From the NCBI GenBank assembly GCA_902626365.1, contig CACOFE010000011.1, positions 1 through 48,607 of the forward strand: a stretch of 48,607 bases of DNA. Direction: 5' to 3'. The position numbers and the translations under genes are program-made. Positions 17,762-27,145 of this stretch are shown piece after piece; the first letter of the stretch is position 1, and each line of letters opens with the position of its first letter. The stretch comes from an uncultured Bacteroidota bacterium. Lineage in GTDB: Bacteria > Bacteroidota > Bacteroidia > Flavobacteriales > Flavobacteriaceae. Below the pieces are notes generated by a model. The model did not search any database. It saw only the letters and a list, made by a program, of their open reading frames with translations, and was not told the origin of the DNA.

Positions 17762-20182
17762 TTCGACACTAAATTCTTTTTTTAACTTTTCAATAACTTT
17801 ATTCATGATGTCTTCAATCTCTTTATCCGAGAGAGTTTTTCCATCATCTTGAATCTTAAAAGAAATACCATAGCTTTTTTTGTTTTTAGGTAAGTTTTCA
17901 CCGTCATAAACATCAAAAAGAGTGATTTCTTTGATTAGCTTTTGATTTATTTGCTTTATAGCCTTGTGTATTTTTTCAAACTTTAATTCGTTATCAATTA
18001 AAATTGATAAATCCCTAGTAACTTCTGGGAATTTTGAAATACTTTTAAATTTAATAGGCTTGTTTGAATATTTATTTAAAATTGTTTTTAAATCAATTTC
18101 GGCATATAAAATATCGATTTCTAAATCAAAATTTTGACACAAGTCCTTATCTAATAAACCAAAACTTACAATTTCAGCTTTATTAAAGGAAATTGTTTCA
18201 CCTTCATAAATATTATTTTTTGTTATTGGTTTTGATTTTACAGTATTAAACCCAAGTTTTTGTATTAAAGATTTAACAACACCTTTTAAGTAGAAATAAT
18301 CAGATTTTTTTTCATTACTATTCCAATTTATATTGTTTTTATTTCCACAAATGAATATTGCAATCTTTTCTGATTCCTCATATTTATTGTCATTTTTCTT
18401 GTGGTATTCTTTTCCTACTTCAAATAACTTTAGATTACTTCTTTTTCTATTTATATTGTGTTTAATAACATTTAATCCTGAAAAAACCATTGAATTTCTT
18501 AACTGGGCCTGATCAGCACTTGAAAAATTAAGTATATCAACATTTAAATGATTTTTCTCGTCATTATTGAGTGAGTTATTTTTAGCTGAAATTAATGAGT
18601 TGGTGATAATCTCATGAAAACCCAGTGAAACCAAATGATTTGAGGCTGAATCAATAATTTTGTTTTTGTAGTTCGTCTCCTCGAGCTTTATAGACTGATT
18701 AATTTTTTTTGAGGATTCGATATTGTTGTATCCATATATTCTTAATATTTCTTCGATTACATCAGCTTCCCTTGTTACATCATTTCTATAACTAGGTATT
18801 GATATTCCAAGATTAGATTCGGTTATGCTATTGATTTTAATATCTAATGAACTGATAATGTTTTTGATGATTTCTTTATCAATTTTTTGACCAATAATTT
18901 TTTCAATTTTATCAAAACCTAAAACAATCTGAATATCTTTGATAGGTTTTGGATATAAATCAATTAAATCACTTGAAACAATTGAGTCTTTACATACCTC
19001 TTTAATCATTAAGACAGCTCTTTTTAGTGCGTATTTAGAAATATTTGGATCAACACCTCTTTCAAATCTATAAGATGAATCTGTGCTTAAATTATGATAT
19101 TTTGCACTTTTTCTAACTGTAATTGGATCAAAGTAGGCGCTCTCTAAAAATATCGAAGTAGTTTTTTCAGAAATCCCAGAATCAACGCCTCCAAAAATAC
19201 CAGCTAAACATAATGGTTTTTTTGAGTCAGAAATGGTTAAATCATTAGGGCTTAGAGTTCTTTGAACCTCATCTAAAGTCTTAAATTTTATTTCTTTTTT
19301 ATATTTTTTTACGTTGATTGTTTTATCTTCAATTTTATCATAATCAAAGGCGTGGAGTGGTTGTCCTATATCGTGTAGGATATAGTTGGTAATATCAACT
19401 ATATTATTTATTGGAGTAAGGCCAATTGAAATGATTTTATTTTGAAGCCATCTTGGGGACTCTTGAACCGAAATATTATCCATAACAATTCCACAATATC
19501 TAGGTGTATAACTATCATCATCAACATTGATTTTTATATTTTTTGCTCTATTGTCAACTGTAAAATTACTAATAGAAGGTGTTTTAAGTTCAATCTTATT
19601 TCCCTCATGCAGGAGCCTAGCTCTTAAATCTCTAGCAGTTCCGTAATGACTCATCGCGTCAGCTCGATTAGGGGTTAATCCTATATCATAAATCCAATCA
19701 CTCTCAATATTGTAAATTTCAGCCAGTGGTATACCGGCTTTATATTTATCATCAAAAATCATTATACCTTGATCATATTCTCCTAGATTTAGTTCGTCCT
19801 GACCGCAAATCATTCCATCACTTACCTCTCCTCTAATCTTACTTTTTTTAATTTTCAGCTTTTCGTTATTGGGATATAGTGTTGTTCCCGCAGTAGCAAC
19901 TGCTACTGTTTGGTTTTTATCAACGTTAGGCGCGCCACAAATAATTTGAAGTAATTCATCCTGACCTATATCTACTGAGGTTATTTTTAATCTGTCAGCA
20001 TTAGGGTGTTTTTTGATAGATTTTGTTTTTCCTATTAAAACACCTTCAAGTCCACCAGGAATAGACTGAAACTTTGTTATACCTTCAACCTCAAGGCCTA
20101 GAGAAGTTAATTTTTCACCAATTGATTCGTGATCTTCTTTAAAATCTAAATATTCTTTGAGCCAGTTGTAGGAAATTTTCAT
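17753..20182 (-). CDS. pheT: Phenylalanine-tRNA ligase beta subunit
   Basis: At 809 residues it has the normal bacterial PheT length and domain order. An N-terminal EMAP/tRNA-binding domain (about 40-150) is followed by the B3/B4 editing domain, the B5 domain, the catalytic-like core (about 460-690) and a C-terminal FDX-ACB domain (about 715-809, FPEVTRDLSILID and SYGISFKIQDDGKTLSDKEI). With PheS it charges tRNA-Phe; pheS is not in this window. The gene stands alone, with a promoter-like element 23 bases upstream. Confidence 0.96.
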   Translation of the reverse strand: MKISYNWLKEYLDFKEDHESIGEKLTSLGLEVEGITKFQSIPGGLEGVLIGKTKSIKKHPNADRLKITSVDIGQDELLQIICGAPNVDKNQTVAVATAGTTLYPNNEKLKIKKSKIRGEVSDGMICGQDELNLGEYDQGIMIFDDKYKAGIPLAEIYNIESDWIYDIGLTPNRADAMSHYGTARDLRARLLHEGNKIELKTPSISNFTVDNRAKNIKINVDDDSYTPRYCGIVMDNISVQESPRWLQNKIISIGLTPINNIVDITNYILHDIGQPLHAFDYDKIEDKTINVKKYKKEIKFKTLDEVQRTLSPNDLTISDSKKPLCLAGIFGGVDSGISEKTTSIFLESAYFDPITVRKSAKYHNLSTDSSYRFERGVDPNISKYALKRAVLMIKEVCKDSIVSSDLIDLYPKPIKDIQIVLGFDKIEKIIGQKIDKEIIKNIISSLDIKINSITESNLGISIPSYRNDVTREADVIEEILRIYGYNNIESSKKINQSIKLEETNYKNKIIDSASNHLVSLGFHEIITNSLISAKNNSLNNDEKNHLNVDILNFSSADQAQLRNSMVFSGLNVIKHNINRKRSNLKLFEVGKEYHKKNDNKYEESEKIAIFICGNKNNINWNSNEKKSDYFYLKGVVKSLIQKLGFNTVKSKPITKNNIYEGETISFNKAEIVSFGLLDKDLCQNFDLEIDILYAEIDLKTILNKYSNKPIKFKSISKFPEVTRDLSILIDNELKFEKIHKAIKQINQKLIKEITLFDVYDGENLPKNKKSYGISFKIQDDGKTLSDKEIEDIMNKVIEKLKKEFSVELR

Positions 20183-20204
20183 CTAAGATTAAATCAATTA
20201 GTAG

Positions 20205-20212
20205 CAAATATA
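20205..20212 (-). promoter_or_regulatory. Putative pheT promoter, -7 element
   Basis: On the minus strand the sequence reads TATATTTG, an exact match to TAnnTTTG, 23 bases before the pheT ATG. A TTTG lies further upstream but with a spacer of about 24 bases, longer than usual. Confidence 0.45.
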
Positions 20213-20287
20213 AGAATACTGGCAATCTAATAAAATCAAAACTTTTATTATAATCTTTTTTAAACAATAATCTAAATTAAATTAAAA

Positions 20288-22393
20288 TCAGCTTATATAT
20301 TCCCAGATATCTTTTTTTTCGATTATCATTTTTACGTTTTTAAGAATAAGTAGGTTGTTTTCATTTTCAAGTCTTGGATCTTTAGACATGATTTTTTCAA
20401 CTAATTTCCTAATTTTTAAAATTAACTTGCTGTCTGAAACTAGATTGGTAATTTTTAGCGGCATTTCACCACTTTGTTGGGTGCCCATAATATTTCCAGG
20501 ACCTCTTAATTCCAAGTCCTTCTCAGCTATGATAAAACCATCATTAGTTTTTTCCATAGTTTCCATCCTAATTTTGCTTTCCTTTGTTTTCTTGTGTCCA
20601 GTGATTAAAAAACAATAGCTTTCATGTTTTCCTCTTCCAACCCTGCCTCTAAGTTGATGAAGTTGAGACAGTCCAAATCTTTCGGCACTTTCAATAATCA
20701 TAACGGTTGCATTTGGAATATCAACACCAACTTCGATAACAGTAGTGGAGACTAATATTTGAGTCTTATTTTCAATGAATCTTTGCATTTCATAATCTTT
20801 ATCTTCATTACTCATCTTACCATGAACAATTGAGATTTGATATTCTGGCATCGGAAAATCACGAGAAAATGTTTCATATCCATCTAACAGGTCTTTAAAG
20901 TCAAGTTTTTCGCTCTCTTTAATAAGAGGGTATACGACGTATGCTTGCCTACCTTTACTAATTTCTTTTTTTAAAAAATCAATCAATCTAAGCCTATCTC
21001 TTTGTGTTTGATGAAAAGTTTTAATGTATTTCCTTCCAGGTGGTAGTTCATCTATAATAGACATATCAAGGTCACCATAAACCGACATGGCTAGTGTTCT
21101 TGGAATTGGTGTTGCAGTCATGATTAATACATGTGGAGGGAATTTATTTTTATGCCATAGTTTGCTTCTTTGAGCAACACCAAATTTGTGTTGTTCATCA
21201 ATTATTGCTAAACCTAAATTTTCAAACTCAACACTATCATAAATTAATGCATGAGTTCCGATAAGTAGGTCAATTTCTCCTTTTCTAAGGCTTTCCTTTA
21301 ATTGTTTTTTATATGAATCTTTACTTGATCCAGTAATCACTTTTATACTGATATTCAATGCTTTACAAATATCTATAAATTTATTATAGTGTTGATATGA
21401 CAAAATTTCAGTAGGAGTCATTATGCATGCTTGAAATCCATTACCAATTGCTATTAATGCAGACATAAAAGCAACAATAGTCTTTCCAGATCCAACATCC
21501 CCTTGAAGTAGTCTATTCATCTGAGCACCGCTACCCATATCATTTCTGATTTCTTTAATCACCCTTTTCTGAGCACTTGTAAGCTTAAACTTTAAATGAT
21601 TTTTATAAAAATCGTCAAAATTATTTCCAATTTTTTCAAAACGGTAACCTTTGATCTTTTGTTTCCTAAGAATATTTTTTTTTATGAGTCTCATTTGTAA
21701 ATAAAAGATTTCTTCAAACTTTAATCGATTAACCGCTTGTTCTAATTCAGATAATGTTCTTGGCTTATGAACACATATAATGGCTTGACGTCGCCCCATT
21801 AATTTGTACTTATTCAAAATGTATTCAGGTAAATTCTCTTTAATATCTTTATTTATATTGATAAGTAGCTCTTCAATTAATTTTGAAAACACCTTGTTGG
21901 TTACACCTTTTTTGTTTAGATTTTCAGTAGACGGATATACACCAAATAAATTTGTTCTTTTTTTTAGATTATCCTTATTGTAAATCTCAAGCTCAGGATG
22001 GGGAATTGATTTAACCCCTTTGTAATCATTAATTTTCCCAAAAATTATATAGTTTGTGTTTAATTTAATTGAATCTATTAGCCATTTATTAGTTTTGAAC
22101 CATACTAATTGTATTTTCCCTGTTTTATCATAAAAATTAGCTACAAGTCTTTTCTTTGAACCAATCCCAATTTCTTTAATTTCCTTTATTGCCCCGATTA
22201 GTTGTATTTCAGAACTTGATGAGTTAATTTCTGAAATCTTGTGATATTTAGTTTTATCAATGTATCGATATGGGAATTGAAATAGTAAATCTTTAAACTT
22301 TGATATTTTAAGTTCATTTTTAATGAGTTTTGCTCTGTTTGGTCCAACCCCTTTTAAAAACTCAATTGAGGTATTTAAGATATCATTCTTCAT
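20288..22393 (-). CDS. recG: ATP-dependent DNA helicase RecG
   Basis: A 701-residue superfamily 2 helicase that remodels stalled replication forks and branched recombination intermediates. An N-terminal wedge/OB domain (about 1-230) precedes the helicase core. Walker A is QGDVGSGKT, motif II is IDEQHKFG, motif III is MTATPIPRTLA and motif VI is QLRGRVGRG. The C-terminal DLELRGPGNIMGTQQSG is the RecG TRG-type motif. Length and order are standard. It is divergent from the helicase at 22499 across a 105-bp gap. Confidence 0.96.
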   Translation of the reverse strand: MKNDILNTSIEFLKGVGPNRAKLIKNELKISKFKDLLFQFPYRYIDKTKYHKISEINSSSSEIQLIGAIKEIKEIGIGSKKRLVANFYDKTGKIQLVWFKTNKWLIDSIKLNTNYIIFGKINDYKGVKSIPHPELEIYNKDNLKKRTNLFGVYPSTENLNKKGVTNKVFSKLIEELLININKDIKENLPEYILNKYKLMGRRQAIICVHKPRTLSELEQAVNRLKFEEIFYLQMRLIKKNILRKQKIKGYRFEKIGNNFDDFYKNHLKFKLTSAQKRVIKEIRNDMGSGAQMNRLLQGDVGSGKTIVAFMSALIAIGNGFQACIMTPTEILSYQHYNKFIDICKALNISIKVITGSSKDSYKKQLKESLRKGEIDLLIGTHALIYDSVEFENLGLAIIDEQHKFGVAQRSKLWHKNKFPPHVLIMTATPIPRTLAMSVYGDLDMSIIDELPPGRKYIKTFHQTQRDRLRLIDFLKKEISKGRQAYVVYPLIKESEKLDFKDLLDGYETFSRDFPMPEYQISIVHGKMSNEDKDYEMQRFIENKTQILVSTTVIEVGVDIPNATVMIIESAERFGLSQLHQLRGRVGRGKHESYCFLITGHKKTKESKIRMETMEKTNDGFIIAEKDLELRGPGNIMGTQQSGEMPLKITNLVSDSKLILKIRKLVEKIMSKDPRLENENNLLILKNVKMIIEKKDIWEYIS

Positions 22394-22498
22394 TATCTTA
22401 AATTTAAGATTTTTTACTTATTGATTTTGTTTATAACTAACTAAATTTATTTCAGTTTTTCTTTCAAACTATATTTAATTTAACACTAAAATTTTCCG

Positions 22499-24754
22499 TT
22501 GAGCGATTTTTTAAATAATCTGAACAGTTCGCAGCTAGAATCCACGCTTCAAATGAATGGGCCTATGATTGTTATTGCAGGAGCGGGATCAGGTAAGACT
22601 AGGGTTTTAACCTACAAAATTGCTTATTTAATGACCCAAGGCGTAGATCCTTTCAATATTCTTGCATTAACCTTTACAAATAAAGCTGCCAAGGAAATGA
22701 AAGAAAGAATTGCTGATATAGTAGGGGATGAAGCTAAAAATCTTTGGATGGGTACTTTTCATTCGGTTTTTGCTAGAATATTGAGGATTGAAGCACACAA
22801 GATAGGTTACACTTCAAATTTTACGATTTATGATTCAGATGATTCTCAAAAACTAGTTGCCAGAATAATCAAAGAACTGAACTTAGATAAAGAACAGTAT
22901 AAGTATAAAATTATTTTTTCAAGGATTTCATCTATGAAAAATAATTTTATTTCAGCAGATCAATACATAAATGATGATGAGATGTTGTTGTCTGATAAAG
23001 TTTCAAACAGGCCAAAATTTCATGAAATTTATAAACAATATGTAGAAAGATGTTTTAAGGCTGGTGCTATGGATTTTGACGATCTTCTGCTAAAAACTAA
23101 TGAACTTTTAAATACTTATCCTGACACTTTATCAAAATATCAAAATATTTTTAGATATATACTGGTAGATGAGTACCAAGACACAAATCATTCTCAATAT
23201 TTAATTATTAGGTCACTTTCAGATAAATTTCAAAACATATGTGTTGTTGGAGATGATGCGCAGAGCATATATAGCTTTAGAGGAGCTAACATAAATAATA
23301 TTTTAAATTTTCAAAAAGATTTTCCTGATTCAAAACTTTTCAGATTAGAGCAAAACTATAGGTCAACAAAAAACATAGTAAATGCTGCAAATAGTATAAT
23401 CGAATACAATCAAAAAAGGTTAAAGAAAAATGTATGGACTAATAATGAGTCCGGTGAAAAAATAAGTGTAAATAAATTATTGACTGATGGTGAAGAGGGT
23501 AGGTTTGTTGCAAGTTCTATTTTTGAAAATAAGATGCAATATCAGATGCAAAATTCTGATTTTGCTATTCTTTACAGAACAAATGCGCAATCACGTTCAT
23601 TTGAAGATGCATTGAGAAAGAAAAATATTCCTTACAGGGTTTACGGAGGTTTATCTTTTTATCAGAGAAAAGAAATAAAGGATGTCTTGGCATATTTAAG
23701 ATTATTAATTAATAATGATGATGAACAAGCTTTTAAAAGAATTATAAACTTTCCTGCTAGAGGAATTGGTTTAACTACTCTAAATAAGATATCAATTGAG
23801 GCTAAACAAAAATCTGTTTCTGACTACACATATTTGAAAGATTATTCAAAATCATCCACTATATTAAATAACTCCACTAAGAATAAGCTATTAGACTTTG
23901 TTATTATGATTGAATCAATAAAGGCTAAATTAGAATCTTTAGATGTATTTGAAATAACCAAGGAAGTGTTAAAACAATCGGGATTATATAATCTTTATAA
24001 AAATGATGAGTCTATGGAGGGGGTTAATAGAATTCAAAACATTGAAGAACTTTTAAATGGAATTAAAGATTTCGTGGAAAATAATGATAAAAATCAAGTT
24101 TCGGTTTCCACATTCTTGCAAGATGTTGCATTAGCAACAGATCAGGATAATGAAAGTAACGACAAAAATAAAGTTGCCTTAATGACAATTCATCTTGCCA
24201 AAGGTCTTGAATTTCCGTTTGTTTATATTGTTGGTTTAGAAGAGAATTTATTTCCAAGTGCCATGAATCTCAATTCAAGAACTGAGTTAGAAGAGGAGAG
24301 AAGGTTATTTTATGTTGCTCTTACTAGAGCTGAAAAAAAGATATATCTTTCATATGTGTTATCTAGGTATCGATGGGGTAAGCCTGTAGATTCAGAAAAA
24401 AGCAGATTTATTGATGAAATAAATGAAGAATTTCTAGAAAATAATGTAATTCAAAATTCAATTACTAAAAATTATTCAAGTAATGATCAATATAATAAGA
24501 TTGGAATCAGATATAAAAAACTTAAAAAAAGACCTCCTTCAAATTTTGTAAAAATTAAATCATCATCTGTTAAGTCTAATCTATTTAACTCTAAATTGGT
24601 GATTGGAAATATTGTAATGCATGAAAGATTCGGCAAAGGTAGAGTAATTTCAATTGAAGGAAAGGGAGGGGATAAGAAGGCTGAAATTAAATTTGAAAAA
24701 AATGGTGTGAAAAAACTGTTACTCAGGTTTTCAAAGCTTGAAATTATTTCATAA
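22499..24754 (+). CDS. UvrD/PcrA-type superfamily 1 DNA helicase, TTG start
   Basis: A 751-residue 3'-5' helicase for nucleotide excision, mismatch repair or rolling-circle replication. Motifs are the Q motif LNSSQLESTL, Walker A AGAGSGKT, Ia LTFTNKAAKEMKER, II VDEYQDTN, III GDDAQSIYSFRGA, IV LEQNYRST, V TIHLAKGLEF and VI ALTRAEKKIYL. The C-terminal segment MHERFGKGRVISIEGKGGDKKAEIKF is the PcrA/UvrD tail domain that contacts RNA polymerase. The start must be TTG at 22499, because a stop at 22487-22489 is in frame just upstream with no other start between. A strong hairpin terminator follows. Confidence 0.95.
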   Translation: MSDFLNNLNSSQLESTLQMNGPMIVIAGAGSGKTRVLTYKIAYLMTQGVDPFNILALTFTNKAAKEMKERIADIVGDEAKNLWMGTFHSVFARILRIEAHKIGYTSNFTIYDSDDSQKLVARIIKELNLDKEQYKYKIIFSRISSMKNNFISADQYINDDEMLLSDKVSNRPKFHEIYKQYVERCFKAGAMDFDDLLLKTNELLNTYPDTLSKYQNIFRYILVDEYQDTNHSQYLIIRSLSDKFQNICVVGDDAQSIYSFRGANINNILNFQKDFPDSKLFRLEQNYRSTKNIVNAANSIIEYNQKRLKKNVWTNNESGEKISVNKLLTDGEEGRFVASSIFENKMQYQMQNSDFAILYRTNAQSRSFEDALRKKNIPYRVYGGLSFYQRKEIKDVLAYLRLLINNDDEQAFKRIINFPARGIGLTTLNKISIEAKQKSVSDYTYLKDYSKSSTILNNSTKNKLLDFVIMIESIKAKLESLDVFEITKEVLKQSGLYNLYKNDESMEGVNRIQNIEELLNGIKDFVENNDKNQVSVSTFLQDVALATDQDNESNDKNKVALMTIHLAKGLEFPFVYIVGLEENLFPSAMNLNSRTELEEERRLFYVALTRAEKKIYLSYVLSRYRWGKPVDSEKSRFIDEINEEFLENNVIQNSITKNYSSNDQYNKIGIRYKKLKKRPPSNFVKIKSSSVKSNLFNSKLVIGNIVMHERFGKGRVISIEGKGGDKKAEIKFEKNGVKKLLLRFSKLEIIS

Positions 24755-24755
24755 A

Positions 24756-24778
24756 AAAACCCACAAAAAGTGGGTTTT
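24756..24778. terminator. Bidirectional intrinsic terminator
   Basis: A perfect 9-bp stem AAAACCCAC/GTGGGTTTT (24756-24764 with 24770-24778) closes a five-A loop. T-rich sequence follows on the plus strand and A-rich sequence precedes it, so it can terminate both the helicase transcript and the convergent OmpA transcript. Confidence 0.85.
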
Positions 24779-24796
24779 CTTATAAGTTAATCAAAT

Positions 24797-25648
24797 CTAA
24801 TTTGATAGATTTTGCATTTCTTTTTCAATCATATCATAAAATTGATCAATTTTAGGCATGATAATAATTCTTGTTCTTCTGTTTGTTGCTCTATTCTCAG
24901 CAGTGTCATTGTCAACTAAAGGATCATAGAAGCTTCTTCCGGCTGCAATTAATCTTCCAGGATTTACATTAAGATCTTCAAGAACTCTTACAATAGAAGT
25001 TGCTCTTTTAACACTCAAATCCCAATTATCAATAAGTACACCTCTTTCATATGATCTGCTATCAGTATGACCTTCAACCATACACTCAAAATCAGGTTTA
25101 CCATTAACAACTGTTGCAACCTTTCCTAGAATTTCCTTCGCTCTATCAGAAACCTCATAACTTCCTGTTTTAAATAATAACTTATCAGATAATGAAATAA
25201 AAACAACTGCTTTATCAACATTAACCTCTATATCAGGGTCATTAATTCCGATTTCTTTCTTAAGACTAGTTACCAAAGCAAATGTTACACTGTCTTTTCT
25301 GTTTAATGCATCCTGGATTCTAGTGATTTTTAAATCTTTTTCTTTTATGCTTTCAAGTGTCTTTTCTAAATTCTCAGCTCCTTTTGCGGTTAATTCAAGA
25401 TAATCTTGACTTTGAATGAACAATTGATCATTTCTTCTTTTTAAATCTGTAAGCTGTTCTTTATAGGCATCTGCGAGGGTTTCAGACGTAGTTTTTTCTT
25501 CTAAACAAGCGTTTAATTTAATAGTCGCAGTATTTAAAAGATCTTGTGTTTTCTTGTGTCTATTCTCAAGAGATGTATACTCTTTTTTACTTACACATGA
25601 AGACATTACAAATAATGTAATTAAGCTTAAAAAAAATGTTTTTTTCAT
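24797..25648 (-). CDS. OmpA-family lipoprotein with periplasmic coiled coil
   Basis: I choose the ATG at 25648 (MKKTFFLSLI), which gives a 283-residue lipoprotein with lipobox VMSSC (Cys18). An upstream in-frame start would put 14 non-signal residues in front of it. Residues about 20-140 form a coiled coil. Residues about 150-270 are an OmpA C-terminal domain with VEGHTDSRSYERG and NRATNRRTRIIIMP, which binds peptidoglycan diaminopimelate. The protein links the outer membrane to the cell wall. A plausible promoter (TTTG, then a TTTTTTG box) lies in the 69-bp upstream gap. It ends at the shared terminator. Confidence 0.9.
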   Translation of the reverse strand: MKKTFFLSLITLFVMSSCVSKKEYTSLENRHKKTQDLLNTATIKLNACLEEKTTSETLADAYKEQLTDLKRRNDQLFIQSQDYLELTAKGAENLEKTLESIKEKDLKITRIQDALNRKDSVTFALVTSLKKEIGINDPDIEVNVDKAVVFISLSDKLLFKTGSYEVSDRAKEILGKVATVVNGKPDFECMVEGHTDSRSYERGVLIDNWDLSVKRATSIVRVLEDLNVNPGRLIAAGRSFYDPLVDNDTAENRATNRRTRIIIMPKIDQFYDMIEKEMQNLSN

Positions 25649-25717
25649 TTTATAATATTTAATGTTAGTTGTACTTAGTAAAAGTAGCAAAAAAGAAAAC
25701 TTAATTAAGTCAAATTT

Positions 25718-26692
25718 TCACCTTTTGTAAAATAGATATTCACAAATTATTGACCTTATTTTATAATGTTTTATTTCCCTTTTGTTGTTTTTCCTAAATT
25801 TAATTAACAGGTTAATATGTTTATAAAACGAAAGATATGCTTTAATTATTGCTGTAAAATGCATTATTCCCTTATCAAATAGAATATATATGGCAGTGAT
25901 TATATCTAAAAAAAGTTTCTCAATAAGCAGAAAGAATAAATTATTTTTTGAATTTTTTGTTATTGTAAATAACATATTCCTATAATTTAAGTAAGTTTTT
26001 CTTGGGTGGTTTTGATTTAAACTAGCTGCATTGGCATGATAAACAATTGAATACGGGTTATAGCTTATTTTATATCCTTGATTTTGTAATCTCCAGCATA
26101 AATCAATCTCTTCAAAATGAGCCCAGAAAATTTCATCAAACCCACCATATTTTTTAAAAACGACATTCCGCACAAAAAAACACGCTCCACAGGCCCAGAA
26201 TATTTCCCTTTTTTTATCATATTGATTATTGTCTACTTCCACTTTATTGTAAATCCTTCCATTACAGTAGGGGTATCCATATTTATCTAAAAACCCTCCA
26301 GCTGCACCTGCATAATCAAAATTTGATTTATTGTAGTAATCTCTCATTTTAGGTTGAATTACCACAGTATTAGGTTCAGCTACAAATTGTTTTAATATTT
26401 CTTCAGTCCAGTTTTCAGTAACTTCAACATCATTATTTAAAAAACATAGTATATCATCCTCTATTTTTTTTAACCCAATATTATAACCCTTGGCAAATCC
26501 ATGATTCTTGTCCAATTTTATAATTTTTACTCTGTTAAAATTAGATCTTATAAATTCAACTGAATCATCAGTTGAGCCATTATCAATTAAATAAATATTA
26601 TGAATTACAGGTGTGTGCTTTATAACAGAGGGTAAAAACTTTTTAATCAAATTTTCACCATTCCAATTTAATATAACAACTCCTAGATTCAT
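25718..26692 (-). CDS. Family 2 glycosyltransferase
   Basis: A 324-residue GT-A fold enzyme. The N terminus NLGVVILNWNGE and LIDNGSTDDSVEF are the nucleotide-sugar binding motifs. FLNNDVEVTENW carries the metal-binding D-x-D-type acid, and GGFDEIFWAHFEEIDLCWRLQNQGYKISY contains the acceptor-side ED motif. This subfamily (rhamnosyl- or glycosyl-transfer to polysaccharides) commonly acts on O-antigen or exopolysaccharide. The C terminus has one or two hydrophobic amphipathic segments (about 255-300), suggesting membrane association. Its start overlaps the stop of the upstream HsdR_N-like gene by four bases. Confidence 0.9.
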   Translation of the reverse strand: MNLGVVILNWNGENLIKKFLPSVIKHTPVIHNIYLIDNGSTDDSVEFIRSNFNRVKIIKLDKNHGFAKGYNIGLKKIEDDILCFLNNDVEVTENWTEEILKQFVAEPNTVVIQPKMRDYYNKSNFDYAGAAGGFLDKYGYPYCNGRIYNKVEVDNNQYDKKREIFWACGACFFVRNVVFKKYGGFDEIFWAHFEEIDLCWRLQNQGYKISYNPYSIVYHANAASLNQNHPRKTYLNYRNMLFTITKNSKNNLFFLLIEKLFLDIITAIYILFDKGIMHFTAIIKAYLSFYKHINLLIKFRKNNKREIKHYKIRSIICEYLFYKR

Positions 26693-27132
26693 TTATTGGA
26701 AGGGATTTCTTTTAGGAATTCAATTTTGTTTTGAATATTATTGATTTTACAATAATAATGAATTATTCCATTGGTAACCATTAAAAATTTTGCATTTATA
26801 ACTTGATTGTATCTAATAATTTGATCGAAACTGTTTTGATCAATTTTTATATTTGGAGCTTTACATTCAACAAGTAATAAACATGATCCATCATTATCAT
26901 AAACCAATATATCAAATCTCTTGGTTGTATTATTTAGGCTAATCTTCTTTTCTACGGAAATCAAGCTCTTATTGAATTTTTTTTCTTTTTCTAGAAATCT
27001 TATGCAATTTTGTCTTACCCATTCTTCCGGTGTCAATTCGACAAATTTTTTTCTAATTTCATCAAAAATAAACCTCTTTTGACTAATTTTTTTTAATCTA
27101 AATTCATAATTTGGGAATGATAATTTTAACAT
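26689..27132 (-). CDS. HsdR N-terminal-like PD-(D/E)XK protein
   Basis: Starting at the ATG at 27132, a 147-residue protein resembling the N-terminal nuclease domain of type I restriction subunit R (HSDR_N_2). The core reads KRFDILVYDN, then LLLVECKAP, giving the D...ExK catalytic pattern, with TPEEWVRQNCIRFL upstream. There is no helicase domain, HsdM or HsdS nearby, so it is not a restriction system. Stand-alone versions beside holA are common in Flavobacteriia, and their function is not established. The alternative upstream start (27186) would overlap holA's start region and add a non-conserved hydrophobic segment. Confidence 0.75.
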   Translation of the reverse strand: MLKLSFPNYEFRLKKISQKRFIFDEIRKKFVELTPEEWVRQNCIRFLEKEKKFNKSLISVEKKISLNNTTKRFDILVYDNDGSCLLLVECKAPNIKIDQNSFDQIIRYNQVINAKFLMVTNGIIHYYCKINNIQNKIEFLKEIPSNK

Positions 27133-27145
27133 AGATTTTTGATTA

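Noticed and set aside
26689-27132. Part of a type I restriction-modification system.
   Set aside because: Only the nuclease-like domain is present; no helicase, HsdM or HsdS gene is nearby.
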